Below are positions 26,252-36,495 of a stretch of DNA of 64,000 bases, one piece after another (position 1 is the stretch's first letter; every line of letters begins with the position of its first letter). The translations under genes and the position numbers were made by a program. This stretch comes from Seiridium cupressi (lineage: Eukaryota > Ascomycota > Sordariomycetes > Amphisphaeriales > Sporocadaceae). The notes beneath the pieces are model-generated. The model worked only from the letters and a program-made list of their open reading frames with translations. It did not search any database and was not told the DNA's origin. The DNA lies in assembly GCA_036674765.1 (NCBI GenBank), contig JARVKI010000019.1, positions 310,001 through 374,000 on the forward strand, in the 5' to 3' direction.

Positions 26252-26664
26252 GAAAATATTCCTTACGTGCTAGGAAAGCGAAAGAATTGTTTGAGTATTA
26301 CGATCAAGGCAAGTAATGGTTTATGGATAATGTCTATAGATATTGAGGTATGGATCACGTCAACGTATATGCGCTTAGGGGGAAAGCGCTTCAAAAACAC
26401 ATTGACGGTACTGACGGTTCGTCTGTGGAAGACGATTATGCGGAAGGTCTTGTGATCAAACTGTAGAGGCACGGATCTCTGGACGCGAGAAACAGAGAGG
26501 CATTGATGAGCTGTCACAACACAGCAGTGAGGATTTTCCTAAGTATAGAACACATAGGGTATAATAAGAATGGGGTTCAACACCCACCAAAACCATAGGC
26601 TTTGGGTTGTGAAATGTCCAGATACCGCCGCCTAACTAGACTGGCCAGTGTTCCTCATAATGGC
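26252..26664. other. Convergent intergenic region
   Basis: A short stretch between the 3' ends of the methyltransferase/SNF2 gene (plus) and the ureidoglycolate lyase gene (minus). Only 3' untranslated sequence is expected. No feature was seen. Confidence 0.5.
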
Positions 26665-27426
26665 TTACAACTTTGCTAACTTGAGCTGCCCAGGGACTTT
26701 GACCGTGATCCTGCTATTTTCGGGGGCCAGGCTCTCCAGTACGACTTCTTGGCAATCCTCCACGGCTGTGTCGTTTGCAAACTGCGTGACCACAAAATCA
26801 ACAGCCGTACCCTGCTCCCCAAGTGCAACCATGGGCGCGTGCCACGTGCCGGCACCATACGTCACGGCCTGCTCGCCGGATGCAATGAAGGCCCTTGATC
26901 GACTCAGATCCGGAAGCCCACTTCCTGGCAGTCTTCCCTTGCCGTCTCTTGCCTCCACTGGTACAGGCAAGCCCTCATCGCCCTTGGTCGGCTTCAAGGT
27001 CGGCGCCACGATGACCAGATACCGCGTCCTCGCACCGTCCTTTGTCAGCGGGATGAACGTCTGCGTCGTAAACGGATGTCTCTCCAGGACCTTGACCTCA
27101 AACTCGTCCCTTTCCGCTCCGCTCAGCTCCCGCGCTCCGCACACGAACATGGTGACTCGCGGCGTGCCATGGCTCTGACTGGGGGCCTGGTCGTACAGGT
27201 TGCGCAACGTGCCGAGCTGCTTGTACTGGATGGCGGTCCCCTGGTTGGCGGAGATGGCGCCACAGGGCAGGGCGCCCGAGGCGATCGAGGATGGCGCTGT
27301 GTTGTGTGGCAGGGACTGCGGAGCCGGGTTGGTGAGGACGTCGCCGAAGGGAGCAAATGAATCACGGGTGAGGGGCACTGCGGTCAGAGTGAGGGAGTGA
27401 GGGATTGGAATGTTTTGGACTATCAT
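26665..27426 (-). CDS. Ureidoglycolate lyase (allantoin catabolism)
   Basis: A single exon of 253 residues starting at the ATG at 27426; the frame upstream of it lacks an ATG. The protein has the AllA/DAL3-type cupin layout: an early SFAPFGDV segment, RHPFTTQTFIPL in the middle, a YLVIVAP strand and the late GTWHAPMVALG block, with the conserved TWH near the active site. The family converts ureidoglycolate to glyoxylate and urea, the last step in using allantoin (from purines) as a nitrogen source; the enzyme is probably cytosolic. A central insertion of about 20 residues (GDEGLPVPVEARDGKGRLPG) is looser than in bacterial homologues. No other purine-degradation gene lies in this window, so the pathway is dispersed here. 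Nitrogen-source control by GATA factors would be usual but I saw no decisive site. Confidence 0.88.
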   Translation of the reverse strand: MIVQNIPIPHSLTLTAVPLTRDSFAPFGDVLTNPAPQSLPHNTAPSSIASGALPCGAISANQGTAIQYKQLGTLRNLYDQAPSQSHGTPRVTMFVCGARELSGAERDEFEVKVLERHPFTTQTFIPLTKDGARTRYLVIVAPTLKPTKGDEGLPVPVEARDGKGRLPGSGLPDLSRSRAFIASGEQAVTYGAGTWHAPMVALGEQGTAVDFVVTQFANDTAVEDCQEVVLESLAPENSRITVKVPGQLKLAKL

Positions 27427-28118
27427 TTTTTCCCCAGATGTTTCGGACACCCGAAGACAAGGTGCTCAGAATGGTGGCTCGATTGTCCAAGTATTACGAG
27501 TATTTAATGAGAATTACAATACGGTAGCGGGCCGGCCGAGACGCTGGCGGTCGCAGTCGGAAGCTCACAGATATCGGAGGTGGCCGAATCGGCGCCTAGT
27601 GTTAAAAAGATCCACAAGAGACAGACCGACAAACTAATAGACCAATACGCTTGGCTACAATGTAATGCGGAGCTCATTGTGTCCTAATTAATGATCGAGA
27701 GCATGAACTAGCTTCAATCTAACCCACGCCGGTTCTTAACATGGATTGAGCACGGGCATGGGATGCATCGGCGCGGCACAGCATCATCCTTTGAGCAAAT
27801 CTCAGCTTGCGGCACAGGCAGCCGCCGCGCCAACACGATGCTGCCATGCCATGATGATCTTCCGGGCGTCGTTACTTCTGAGCTCATCTCGGCGCGCCAG
27901 TGCGCCTGTCATTCGTTAACACTACTAAGCAGAGTCTCGTGGCACAGATGAAATGCCCCTTTCTGATCGCGGGAATTGCACGCTTCATAAAGGTATTTGA
28001 GCCCTCTTAGAAATCGGGTGATGCCATGACTAACAAGACTTAGGAAACTAGCAATACGCATATATCCAGAGAGAAACTGATAGACTGTCCATCGTTGCGT
28101 CTTTGGGCTCCGAGAAAC
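27427..28118. other. Divergent intergenic region
   Basis: It is the promoter region of the ureidoglycolate lyase gene (minus) and of the small plus-strand gene that begins at 28119. Nothing else was recognised. Confidence 0.45.
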
Positions 28119-28490
28119 ATGAGTCTCTGCTGTGGCCTCTTCCAAACGCGGCCAGCGAGGCAGCCTGCGCAACCTGCGCAAGGAAACAATGACGGGCTGC
28201 AGGGTGTCGAGTTCTCCCCCAGAACATCATACGCCAGCTCGCACAATGAGGAGATCACAACTACCAGACCGTCTACAAATGCACAACGGCCTGCCGCCGT
28301 TCCTCAGGCTACGCAGAACCAGCACCCAGAGCTCGTAGGATACTACTCGCCTAGTGCGTCGGCGCTTGCCAGACCGCAGGTTCTTTACAGGCCGTCCCAG
28401 GAGCTGGCGGGCTTCTATGGACCCCAGCCAGCCGCTTCACAGCAGCCGCAACAGTACCAAGAGTCGCGAGTTATGCCGGGTTACGGTTGA
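28119..28490 (+). CDS. Small Cys-Cys N-terminal, Pro/Gln-rich hypothetical protein
   Basis: A 123-residue frame beginning MSLCCGLF; upstream in the same frame there is only a non-ATG codon. I recognise no family. The body is rich in Pro, Gln, Ala and Ser and is probably disordered. Two copies of a related motif are visible: HPELVGYYSPSA and SQELAGFYGPQPA, that is E-L-x-G-[YF]-Y-x-P. The CC pair at residues 4-5 is the type of site that can be palmitoylated, so a lipid-anchored peripheral membrane protein is one possibility (inference). A downstream exon cannot be excluded. Confidence is moderate because coding status rests on the ATG, the repeated motif and the composition only. Confidence 0.5.
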   Translation: MSLCCGLFQTRPARQPAQPAQGNNDGLQGVEFSPRTSYASSHNEEITTTRPSTNAQRPAAVPQATQNQHPELVGYYSPSASALARPQVLYRPSQELAGFYGPQPAASQQPQQYQESRVMPGYG

Positions 28491-29300
28491 GAGAGACGTG
28501 ACGCCCGATCATGAGCTTCGGTATGCACAGCGCAGACTATTCGACGGCCGAAACATAATGTTGCTTACGCTTATGGCTTATGAGGAGGAAAGAAGCATTG
28601 GCATTTATGTTTCACTCGAGGACTAGGGGGATGTTTATAGACGAGCTGGGACGACTTATATTATGGATCATCAAAATGGAGAGAGTCATCCTGGTTGATT
28701 TTGGTTGGAATACAAGTACAAGATTGCTGCATCGTATCTATGTGACAGGACTGGTACGAAATGATGGAATCACAAACATCATAAGCCCCTAAACATATTC
28801 TAACCAGAGTTGGTTGAACGTTACAGCGACGGGAATATAGGTAGATATCAAAGGTCAAGAGATATAAATTTATTTATATATTTAGAACGAAGAAAAAACA
28901 AAAAAGAAAAAAGGGATGCCCTTGTAATGTGTCGCAAGTTGTGAATCTTCACTCTGAATCTAAACTGATTCCCTGTGATCGACTTCCCTTGGCAGTGAAT
29001 GTTTTTTCTTTGCAGCTTGTTCCTTGACGGCAACAATCAGACGACCCACTTCCTCCTTTTTGGACCAAGCTACTGCTACCACATCAACATCTGAAGGCCG
29101 CCTTGTCTGAATTCATCGTCCCCAAATCTCTCGTCCCGCTTCTTGATCCTTGCTATTCCAGTTACCGGTACTACTACGGTACTACGAGTGACGCTTCGTC
29201 ACATTCACTAGAAACCAAGACGCGAGCTCGAACGTAAGACAAATACCAACATCACTCTGACCGCCAACACCCTCTCCCCGTTCCTCTCCTTCTCCTCAAC
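28491..29300. other. Intergenic region
   Basis: It contains an A/T-rich patch around 28860-28915 and the C/T-rich leader of the following gene (about 29050-29300). No gene was recognised. Confidence 0.5.
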
Positions 29301-30790
29301 ATGAGTACTTCCAAGAACCCGCCACCTAGTGGGGCAGCTGCTTCACCCCTGATAACTCCCATCAATTCACCTCAAACTACGAAAGCTGTCGCGACTACAT
29401 CCCTGACATCATCAACAACTCCGGACAATACTGTCGCAAATGCCTCCCAGCCTAATGAGAATTCCACCACGAACTCAAAGGCTAAGACAGCTACAGTAGA
29501 AGACGATACCTCGGATAGTTCGATCGACCAAGTAGCTGCTAGAAGCAGTGAAACACCTCCTCTTGTTCCACCCAAAGTGCCTCTGGCAGCTCACATCGAC
29601 GATCATCAGACAACGGGTGTCGAAGCTGGCTTTGCAACTGTCAACCCCATTGGTAAGGTCATTCATTCTCATTCCCGGCAACCACTCACAGAAAATCGAG
29701 CTATTCATCTCGCGCTCGCCCACAACATCCCAGTCCCCGCAGTATTTCTCCGACTCACTTCGCTGATCCTCACGAGGATGTTCGGTTTATCCCGATCAAC
29801 CCTTTCGAGAGTATACGCATCACTCGTATGGATCCTGACTGTAATAGCAGGTTCTAGGTCTGACACTACTCTCGTCACGATTCCTTCTCCACCGCATCAC
29901 GACGCAATGCCCACCAATACCAGTTCTGATGCAACGCCCGTCAGCAACATAAGCACTGAAACAACGAGAGCCGCTTCTGAAAGACCCGCGGCATATCCGC
30001 AGTGCCCCGAAGTGAGAATCCGAGCTCAGCGGTCAAGTCCTCGAGGCGTGGATCTTCGGGTTCACTGGGAAGATGACACAGATTATTCTGGCGAGCCTCC
30101 CATCCCAGCTCCTCCTCCTCCTCCTCCTCCTACTTCTCCTGCCGCGCCCGAGACCGAGCAGCCGGATGAACCTGATCCTCACTCCTTGCCAGAAATCCAT
30201 CACCAGCAGCCCAATGTGTCGGCTGGGCCAGCTCTTGGACCTCACAACCCTGCGAATCCCGCTGCCACGCCTCCAAACCCTGGGATGTACATTCCTTCGT
30301 CGGCTATTCATATCGCTGCCGGGGCTCCTACCCCAGTGTTTGTACAGTAAGCATATGTCGCTCTTTGTTTTCTTCCTCATATTTTCTTGAGATGATACCA
30401 TACTGATATATCCCCACAGCCAGCAGCCCCAAATGATCATTGGTCAGCCCTCGCCTATGATTATTGGCCATCAGTCTCCTGTGATCATCCAGCAAGCACC
30501 GCCCACCATCATCAGCAACCAACCTTATCTTTTGACGAGACCGCCTGTGGTTGGACCGGCTATCCAGGCCCCGCCCATCGTAACAGGTAGCTGGTGTAGG
30601 GACTCGAAATGAAATGTGGAATGAAGAAACCCCCTACTGACATATCCTAGGCTACCCTAATTGGCGGCAATCGCCCTTTCATGATGGCACGTCCCATTGG
30701 CGTACCAATCCTCCCATCATCATTGGGCAGCCAGGTGCTCAGCCAGTCTTCCTCGGTGGCCAGTCGACGAACGTGATAATCTACCGCTAA
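29301..30790 (+). CDS. Ser/Thr/Pro-rich protein with Ile-Ile-Gly-Gln repeats
   Basis: Exons 29301-30346, 30420-30586 and 30651-30790 give 450 residues. A probable in-frame intron at 29653-29850 (198 nt, GTAAGG donor, CTGACTGTAATAGCAG acceptor region) would reduce this to 384. No known domain is seen. The N-terminal half is a Ser/Thr-rich disordered stretch, the middle holds a run of eight or more prolines, and the C-terminal 110 residues carry repeated QP/IIG motifs: MIIGQPSP, MIIGHQSP, VIIQQAPP, PPIIIGQPG and VFLGGQS, ending NVIIYR. The repeats continue across two introns that keep frame, which supports the model. The hydrophobic segment around VFLRLTSLILTRMFG falls inside the probable intron and should not be read as a membrane helix without transcript data. 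The function is unknown. Confidence 0.7.
30109..30135 (+). repeat. CTC trinucleotide repeat encoding polyproline
   Basis: A (CTC)n run gives consecutive Pro codons inside the Ser/Thr/Pro-rich gene. The copy number is likely to vary. Confidence 0.8.
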
Positions 30791-32187
30791 AAGAAAACTC
30801 ATGCCAAGAGCATGGGTTGGCATGATGAGCTCAATACTTGGAGAACATTGATGAACTAGAAGCACGGTGTAGAAAAAAGAAGAAAAGGGTACCGGGTTGT
30901 TCTCGCCTCGTCGGCTATGTTCCCTATGGATTTACGTAATGAAGCGAAAAGCGAGCGTGTTTCTCTTCCTCACTCGCGGTCATCTAATAGATAGGGCAAT
31001 TGACTTGAGGCGGTGACTGCTTTCTCCAGACGAATTGTCATTGTGTACCCACGAGGCCGAGCTTCTTGGGATAATTAATTTCGTATTTGTTGAAGCTTGA
31101 GTTTGCCTCTCTGTTGCGAAGACAAAAAGCAAGCGGCCAATAATAGTAGATACATCCGATATAGGACCCTAGGAGAATCATCATCGTGTAACGCAGATGA
31201 CAAAAGGGGGGGTGGTACGGCACAATTGTGTAGAGATATCATAGAATAACACAGGATGATCAATCGTTTCTTAAGAAGTTCCAGGGCCATGCTCAGCGTA
31301 GGCCCGTTGTTTTCGGTACTATGAGTTTAACACAAGTCTCAAAGACCTCGCGGTTTGTAAGGTATGAGATCCCGCCTCGAGGAGTTCAAGTGGTGAAAAG
31401 ATGCACAATCACCAAGCTTCTTCTCTTTTGGTGGCCAACCAGACGATGGTGGAAGACTCTGGGTATGCAGTATGGTCAGGACTACTACGGATTGCGTAAT
31501 ATCGGTTGTCGTTCTCGCATCATGATAACAAACGACGCTGCGCAAGGCACTTCGCTGCAGACGGAGTCCACTACAGGTTCAGAAGCACCAATCTGAAAGG
31601 AACTGTAGCCCGCCTCTGGAAACAGCCACTTAGTCGTTCTCATCGCTCTGGTAGGGATGGCTGGATTAGATATTCGTGGACAACATCTTCTGCAGGGTGT
31701 CGGAATCTTTTCTCAATGCCGAGCTTACTTACGGTTCACTTGGTGTTCTACAAGTCGCTAGAACACGTAGATATGATCCAGCCAAAGCAGACTCATATGG
31801 GAATATCTGAAACTCGCAGGCCCAATTGATTGGACAAATGAGATGCCTCCCATCCCAATCATGTGCAAGATGGCGACGACTTTCATGCACACAGCGGGGA
31901 GAACCATCGAGTTTAGTGGTTCTCAGCGTCGATGGTCTCCACCAAACCCCTGGCCATAGGGCGTTTCCCCAGATCAATTACCGAAGCCAGTAGGCAAGAT
32001 CGACGGCCAACGTCAGAAAAACAGGGGTGTCATTTAGCGATGACGTGAGGTCCAAAACAAGATGTTTGTCTGGCCGTAGAAGAGTCCCAAGTTGATACCG
32101 CAAAAGAATGCAATGGCTCTGATGTCGTAAAAATACCAAGACTTTCTTTACACCAAGACATTGACACACCACACAAGTAAAATCAAA
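30791..32187. other. Gene-free interval
   Basis: About 1.4 kb between two plus-strand genes. An ATG-initiated 91-codon frame at 31321 has no supporting feature. The sequence near 31070-31230 is A/T-rich. I see no gene. Confidence 0.45.
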
Positions 32188-32964
32188 ATGACTACAATTG
32201 CCCAGAACGCAGCGCACCGCATCGGCAAATGGTCCGACTCAAAGTTCAACCTACCGGGACGGTCCCCTAAGCCAGCGGCGGCTCAGCAGCAGACCAACAC
32301 AGGCCCACAACAATATGATATCCCAACTCACGGTTCAGCGGCAGACTACTATGCCAACTCACAAGAAGCATGGCACCAATATCCACCACCAGCACAGCCG
32401 GCCCCGAACAACAGCGCTGCGTCGCGCCCGACGCCCAAAACGCTGGAATTAAACCCCCAAGGTCACAGTATGGTCTGCGCTTCCGAGTACGGGCCCCTGC
32501 TCACAATCACATTTACCTCCGACTCGATCGGCGACAACAAGGCGCCGCATCTAATCGCACTGCGCGGCAATGCGGCCGGCGAGCAGGTCGCGTCGGCCAA
32601 GTTCCACCGGTGGACGTCCAACAAGACGGACCTGGAGCTCAACGGGCAGACGATGAAGGTCAAGAAGGAACTGCACAGCGCCTCGGGCCTGGGGAAGATC
32701 AAATGGGAGCGGAACGGGCGGAAGGGCATGAAGCTGAAAGCAGACAAGGAAGTCATCGCCAAGTTCGGCGCCATCGGCAAGGGCAAGCGGAACCGTGGCT
32801 CGGGTGAGTTCGAAATTCTCAAGGATGGCCTCACGACGCCGCAGCTGGAGGAGATCGTCATCTCGTGTCTGGTCGAGCGGGAGAGGATGAGGAGGGATGG
32901 CGAGCTCCTGGAAGATGGAGCGTGGGAATTGTTCATGGCTGGACTGGGCTTGCCCTCGTGCTGA
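32188..32964 (+). CDS. Uncharacterised fungal protein with a compact C-terminal beta-rich domain
   Basis: A single exon of 258 residues from the ATG at 32188. The first 100 residues are Gln/Pro/Ser-rich and probably disordered (AHRIGKWSDSKFNLPGRSP, QQQTNTGPQQY, PPPAQPAPNN). From about residue 105 a folded domain follows: SMVCASEYGPLLTITF, AKFHRWTSNKTDLELNG, a basic KIKWERNGRKGMKLKADKEV segment and GKGKRNRGSGEFEIL, ending in an acidic helix (LEEIVISCLVERERMRRDGE). Strand alternation with Trp and Lys/Arg is reminiscent of tubby-C/LURP-one-like folds, but I cannot assign it. Third-position G/C enrichment is higher in this domain than in the flanks, consistent with real coding. No signal peptide or membrane segment is present. 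Confidence 0.75.
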   Translation: MTTIAQNAAHRIGKWSDSKFNLPGRSPKPAAAQQQTNTGPQQYDIPTHGSAADYYANSQEAWHQYPPPAQPAPNNSAASRPTPKTLELNPQGHSMVCASEYGPLLTITFTSDSIGDNKAPHLIALRGNAAGEQVASAKFHRWTSNKTDLELNGQTMKVKKELHSASGLGKIKWERNGRKGMKLKADKEVIAKFGAIGKGKRNRGSGEFEILKDGLTTPQLEEIVISCLVERERMRRDGELLEDGAWELFMAGLGLPSC

Positions 32965-34520
32965 GCGTGTAGATACATGAATACCGAAACAAAAAACGGG
33001 TGTGGTTCCACATCTCGAAGAAGTCTTTTCCCCCTCCATCTTTGCGCAAAATAGTGTATATGCTCTGCTCTCGCTGTATTAAATGATGCGTATATATGTT
33101 AGCACATCGATAGCACTAGCAAAGCCGGAAGAAGGGGAAGAAAAAAGAATTGGCAAAAAAAAAAAAACCTCACCCTGGAGCTACCCCAGGGCTGTGAAAA
33201 AACCCCGAAGAGTTATTTCAGCTAAGGTAACGCCATCACGCGTTGACCCATTGAGCCAGCAAGCTGACCGTGTGGCAATTAGTATCGAAGCTTGGAGAAC
33301 TGCTTCATTATAACATTGTAACCATTTTCAAAGTAGTCGATCTGAGTTGATAGAAAGTACCGACGCCTTGGTGTCCCCCCTCTCCAAACTCATTGCAGCT
33401 TTGTATAGCGGGCTACACTTCATACAATAATGGAAATCGTTTAGACCGCAGTGGCAGTTCCGACACAACATCCTAGCTTTGAGTACAATCCTTGCAGCTT
33501 TGTTTAGTTGGTTTTCATACCTATATCATACAGCAACAGTCATACAAGTACTACTTGCTGCCCAATTTATCCCACCTCGTTCCATGTTTTTCTGCTGAGA
33601 AGTTATCCCCCTCTGCAACGACCAGCAGTGTTTTCTTTCTCTAAAGCTGTGCCCCATGTAATCACTTGTGGGTCAGACTGTATCACAATATTCGCAGGTT
33701 TATTCCAAGGTTGTTATTAATATTCAATCCTTCTTCCTCCTCCTCCACGTGGCTACATAAGCTGACATGCATTCCAATTTTCAGGGCGGAGCAGCATGCC
33801 AGGCCTCCAGCTTCAATCCTCTGATAGTGTGTACTATTGCATCTTTAGCACCCAATGTCTAAACTCACTCCGAGATACCCGTATCGCCAACTTGTAACGA
33901 GTAGGGCTTGGCATAACTCGTGCCCGTGTTGGTCCCGTGCTGTCGGAACGCCGTGGGTGCCAACATTCAAGCGATGGCCCAAAACGACCCGTCATCGGCT
34001 ATGAGATACGACACCGTTCTGACTCCCTCCCTCTTATCTCGCAGAAAATCCGATTGCTATTGCAAGAGAAAGACGAAGCAAAAAACGGAAATTTGCCGGA
34101 GCGCCCCCAAATCTGACAGGAACAGCTGTGTGGCACAGCCACTATTCCCCAATAAGATTCTCGCACCACACGGGAGGGGGCCATAAGCGTCATGTACATA
34201 GTTTGGGGCTCAGTGTCCTTTTTTATAGTATTGGCTGTATGCACGTCTGGCACACGGCTGTATCGGCGCGCATCCCCTTGATGGATGAGAAGCGCCCTGA
34301 GGATGCATCCATCGCGCAGTGTTGTTGGCGTGGTTCGTAGCGTACACCAGTAGAGCCAACATGGCAATCTGACCAACATGGTAGGAAGGCCAACTGGCTG
34401 CACAAAATGGCCCCTTGCGTCGCGCAGCACCTGGCATCTTCCAACGAAATTGATAAGAAGAGTATCTGCGCCGGGTTGTGAGATGGCTTTGCTGATTCCC
34501 TTTCTCCATTATCACATTGT
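32965..34520. other. Gene-free interval upstream of the DHA2 transporter gene
   Basis: It includes an A-run near 33155-33170 and several short frames on both strands without motifs. It probably holds the 3' region of the preceding gene and the promoter of the transporter gene. Confidence 0.45.
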
Positions 34521-36495
34521 ATGACCGGAAACATAATGTCTTTTGAAAATCCCAGAGCCAGCCCCGAGCGACCGTCTGCCACAGTTGACTCGGAGGCGTC
34601 GACCATACGAGGCCAAAACGAGTCTGGTAATATTGCTCAGGGTAACGGCGTCGCGACCAAGGTTCCTTCTGCTCATGCAACGCACCCACGCGATGGCATT
34701 TCACGTTACAGATGGATCGTGATGATATGCGGAAATTTGTTACTGTCCATGATTGGTGGTGCGTAGCTCATTGTTTATCAACTTCCCACAGACAGCAACT
34801 GACGTGTTACGTTTATAGGTTATGATACCAGTAATGTCGCAAACGTGCAAGTCCCAATCTATAAAGCCTTCGATCACATTGGACTCCTGCCCTGGGTCAG
34901 CTTGTCGTACTCCTTGACCGGCGTCGCTATAATACCTCTCGCCCGCAAGCTCACGTCATTCTGCGATCTCAAGTGGATGGGACTGGCTTCGTGTGTGCTC
35001 ACTTGTGTGGCCTCGGCATTGATTGGAGCGGCACCAAACATAGAGTCTGTGATAGTAGGGAGGGTCCTAATGGCTATTGGGTCTGTGACCGTATACCAGA
35101 TGTAAGGATCTCCTGCTCGTCTAACCAAGCCTTAGTCCACTAACAACGGGATAGTATACTGTCATATAATGTAATTTTTGCTCGTCCGCATGAGCTTGCG
35201 CTGGTGCAGGCTCTTGTCGGCGCCTTCTTTGCGATTGGTCTTATCTCGGGTCCTATTATCGGCGGAGCATTCGCCGAGAATGAGCATGCGACATGGAGAT
35301 GGGTGAGAGCAGTCGCCTCAAAAATTACTCCTAGGGTTATCAGGCTGACGTATATCAATGCCAGGCATTCTATGCCGTAATCCCGACCACATCGGCGGCT
35401 TCATTGCTGTTGATGTTCTACCCGTCCTACCGAGCGCCGACAAACAAGGCCGTTTCTCAGCATCTCCGAGAAATCGACTGGGTCGGATGCATCCTCTGGA
35501 TTGGAATATTTGTGCTCTTCGGGCTGGCATCCGTATTTCCTGGACCGACATGGGAGTGGAACTCAGCGCCGGCCATCGCAGTTTGGACTCTGTTCGGAGT
35601 TGTCACCTGTGTCTTCTTCATTCAGCAGTACCTAGCCTTGTTCACTTCTGCGGAATATCGGGCATTCCCAGTATACTTGCTCAGCAAGCGCTCTGTGGTG
35701 TTTCCGAGTCTCTGCGTTTGCATGGCTGGGGTCACGTATGGCACCACATTATACTACACGCCCATCTACTTTGCTTTTACTCGGGGTCAAGGGGCCCTTG
35801 CCGCGGCGGTCAGGCTCTTGCCGTTCATCTGCGTTTTCATTTTCATGATCTTCCTGTCCGGGGGGCTCCTTCCTGCGGTCCGCTACTACAAGGTGTTCTT
35901 TTTACTGGGTGCTGTCCTTGTACTCATAGGTGGTGGCCTGCAGCAAACCATTACGTCTCAGTCATCTGAAGGCAGCGTGATGGGGTTCGAGACCATCGCT
36001 GCCGCTGGACTGGGGTTGATGTGGCAGATATCATTGCCCATCTCATCCGTAGTCCTACCACCACATGAGCGCATGGATGCAGCGGCTCTGTTCAACATGG
36101 GCCAGATGGGAGGCGTTTCGATAGCTCTAGCAATAGCTGGGGCGATATACGAGAACGTAGGCTTTCGCTTGGTCTCGGACGTTGTTTCCGGAATGGGCTT
36201 CTCGAGCCATGACATTCGGGAACTGCTGTCCGGCGCCGACTCGCCAGTTCTGTCTGCTCTGGAGCCAGGAATGCTGGGTCTCATCGTGGATACTGTCACC
36301 AAAGCGATCGTCAGCTGCTTCTACCTCACACTGGCTGCGGGGGCAATCTGCTTCATCGCCGCATGCTGCATGAAGTTCGAGGCATTGGAGTTCAAGAAAC
36401 CAGAGGCGGCGGCGACGCCAGCAAGCTGGGAACGGGAGCAAGAGAGAAAGCGTGAGTCCATGGGCATGTGGAATCAGGGATTCTCGTCGTCATGA
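34521..36495 (+). CDS. MFS transporter, DHA2 (TRI12/siderophore-type, 14-TM)
   Basis: Exons 34521-34758, 34819-35101, 35155-35302 and 35365-36495 give 599 residues; all three introns keep frame. A second ATG (MSFENP) lies five codons in and could be the true start. The N-terminal 65 residues are hydrophilic, then IVMICGNLLLSMIGG leads into YDTSNVANVQVPIYKAF, a sequence typical of TRI12-like exporters and siderophore transporters. PWVSLSYSLTG, LVGAFFAIGLISGPIIGGAF (antiporter-motif region) and REIDWVGCILWIG follow, with further membrane segments up to about residue 560 and a charged tail. The family exports toxins, drugs or siderophores, or imports iron-siderophore complexes. The substrate cannot be told from sequence. 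No secondary-metabolite core enzyme is adjacent. Confidence 0.9.

Noticed and set aside
31321..31596. 91-codon ATG-initiated plus-strand frame
   Set aside because: No motif or homologous pattern, and the composition is unlike the neighbouring genes.
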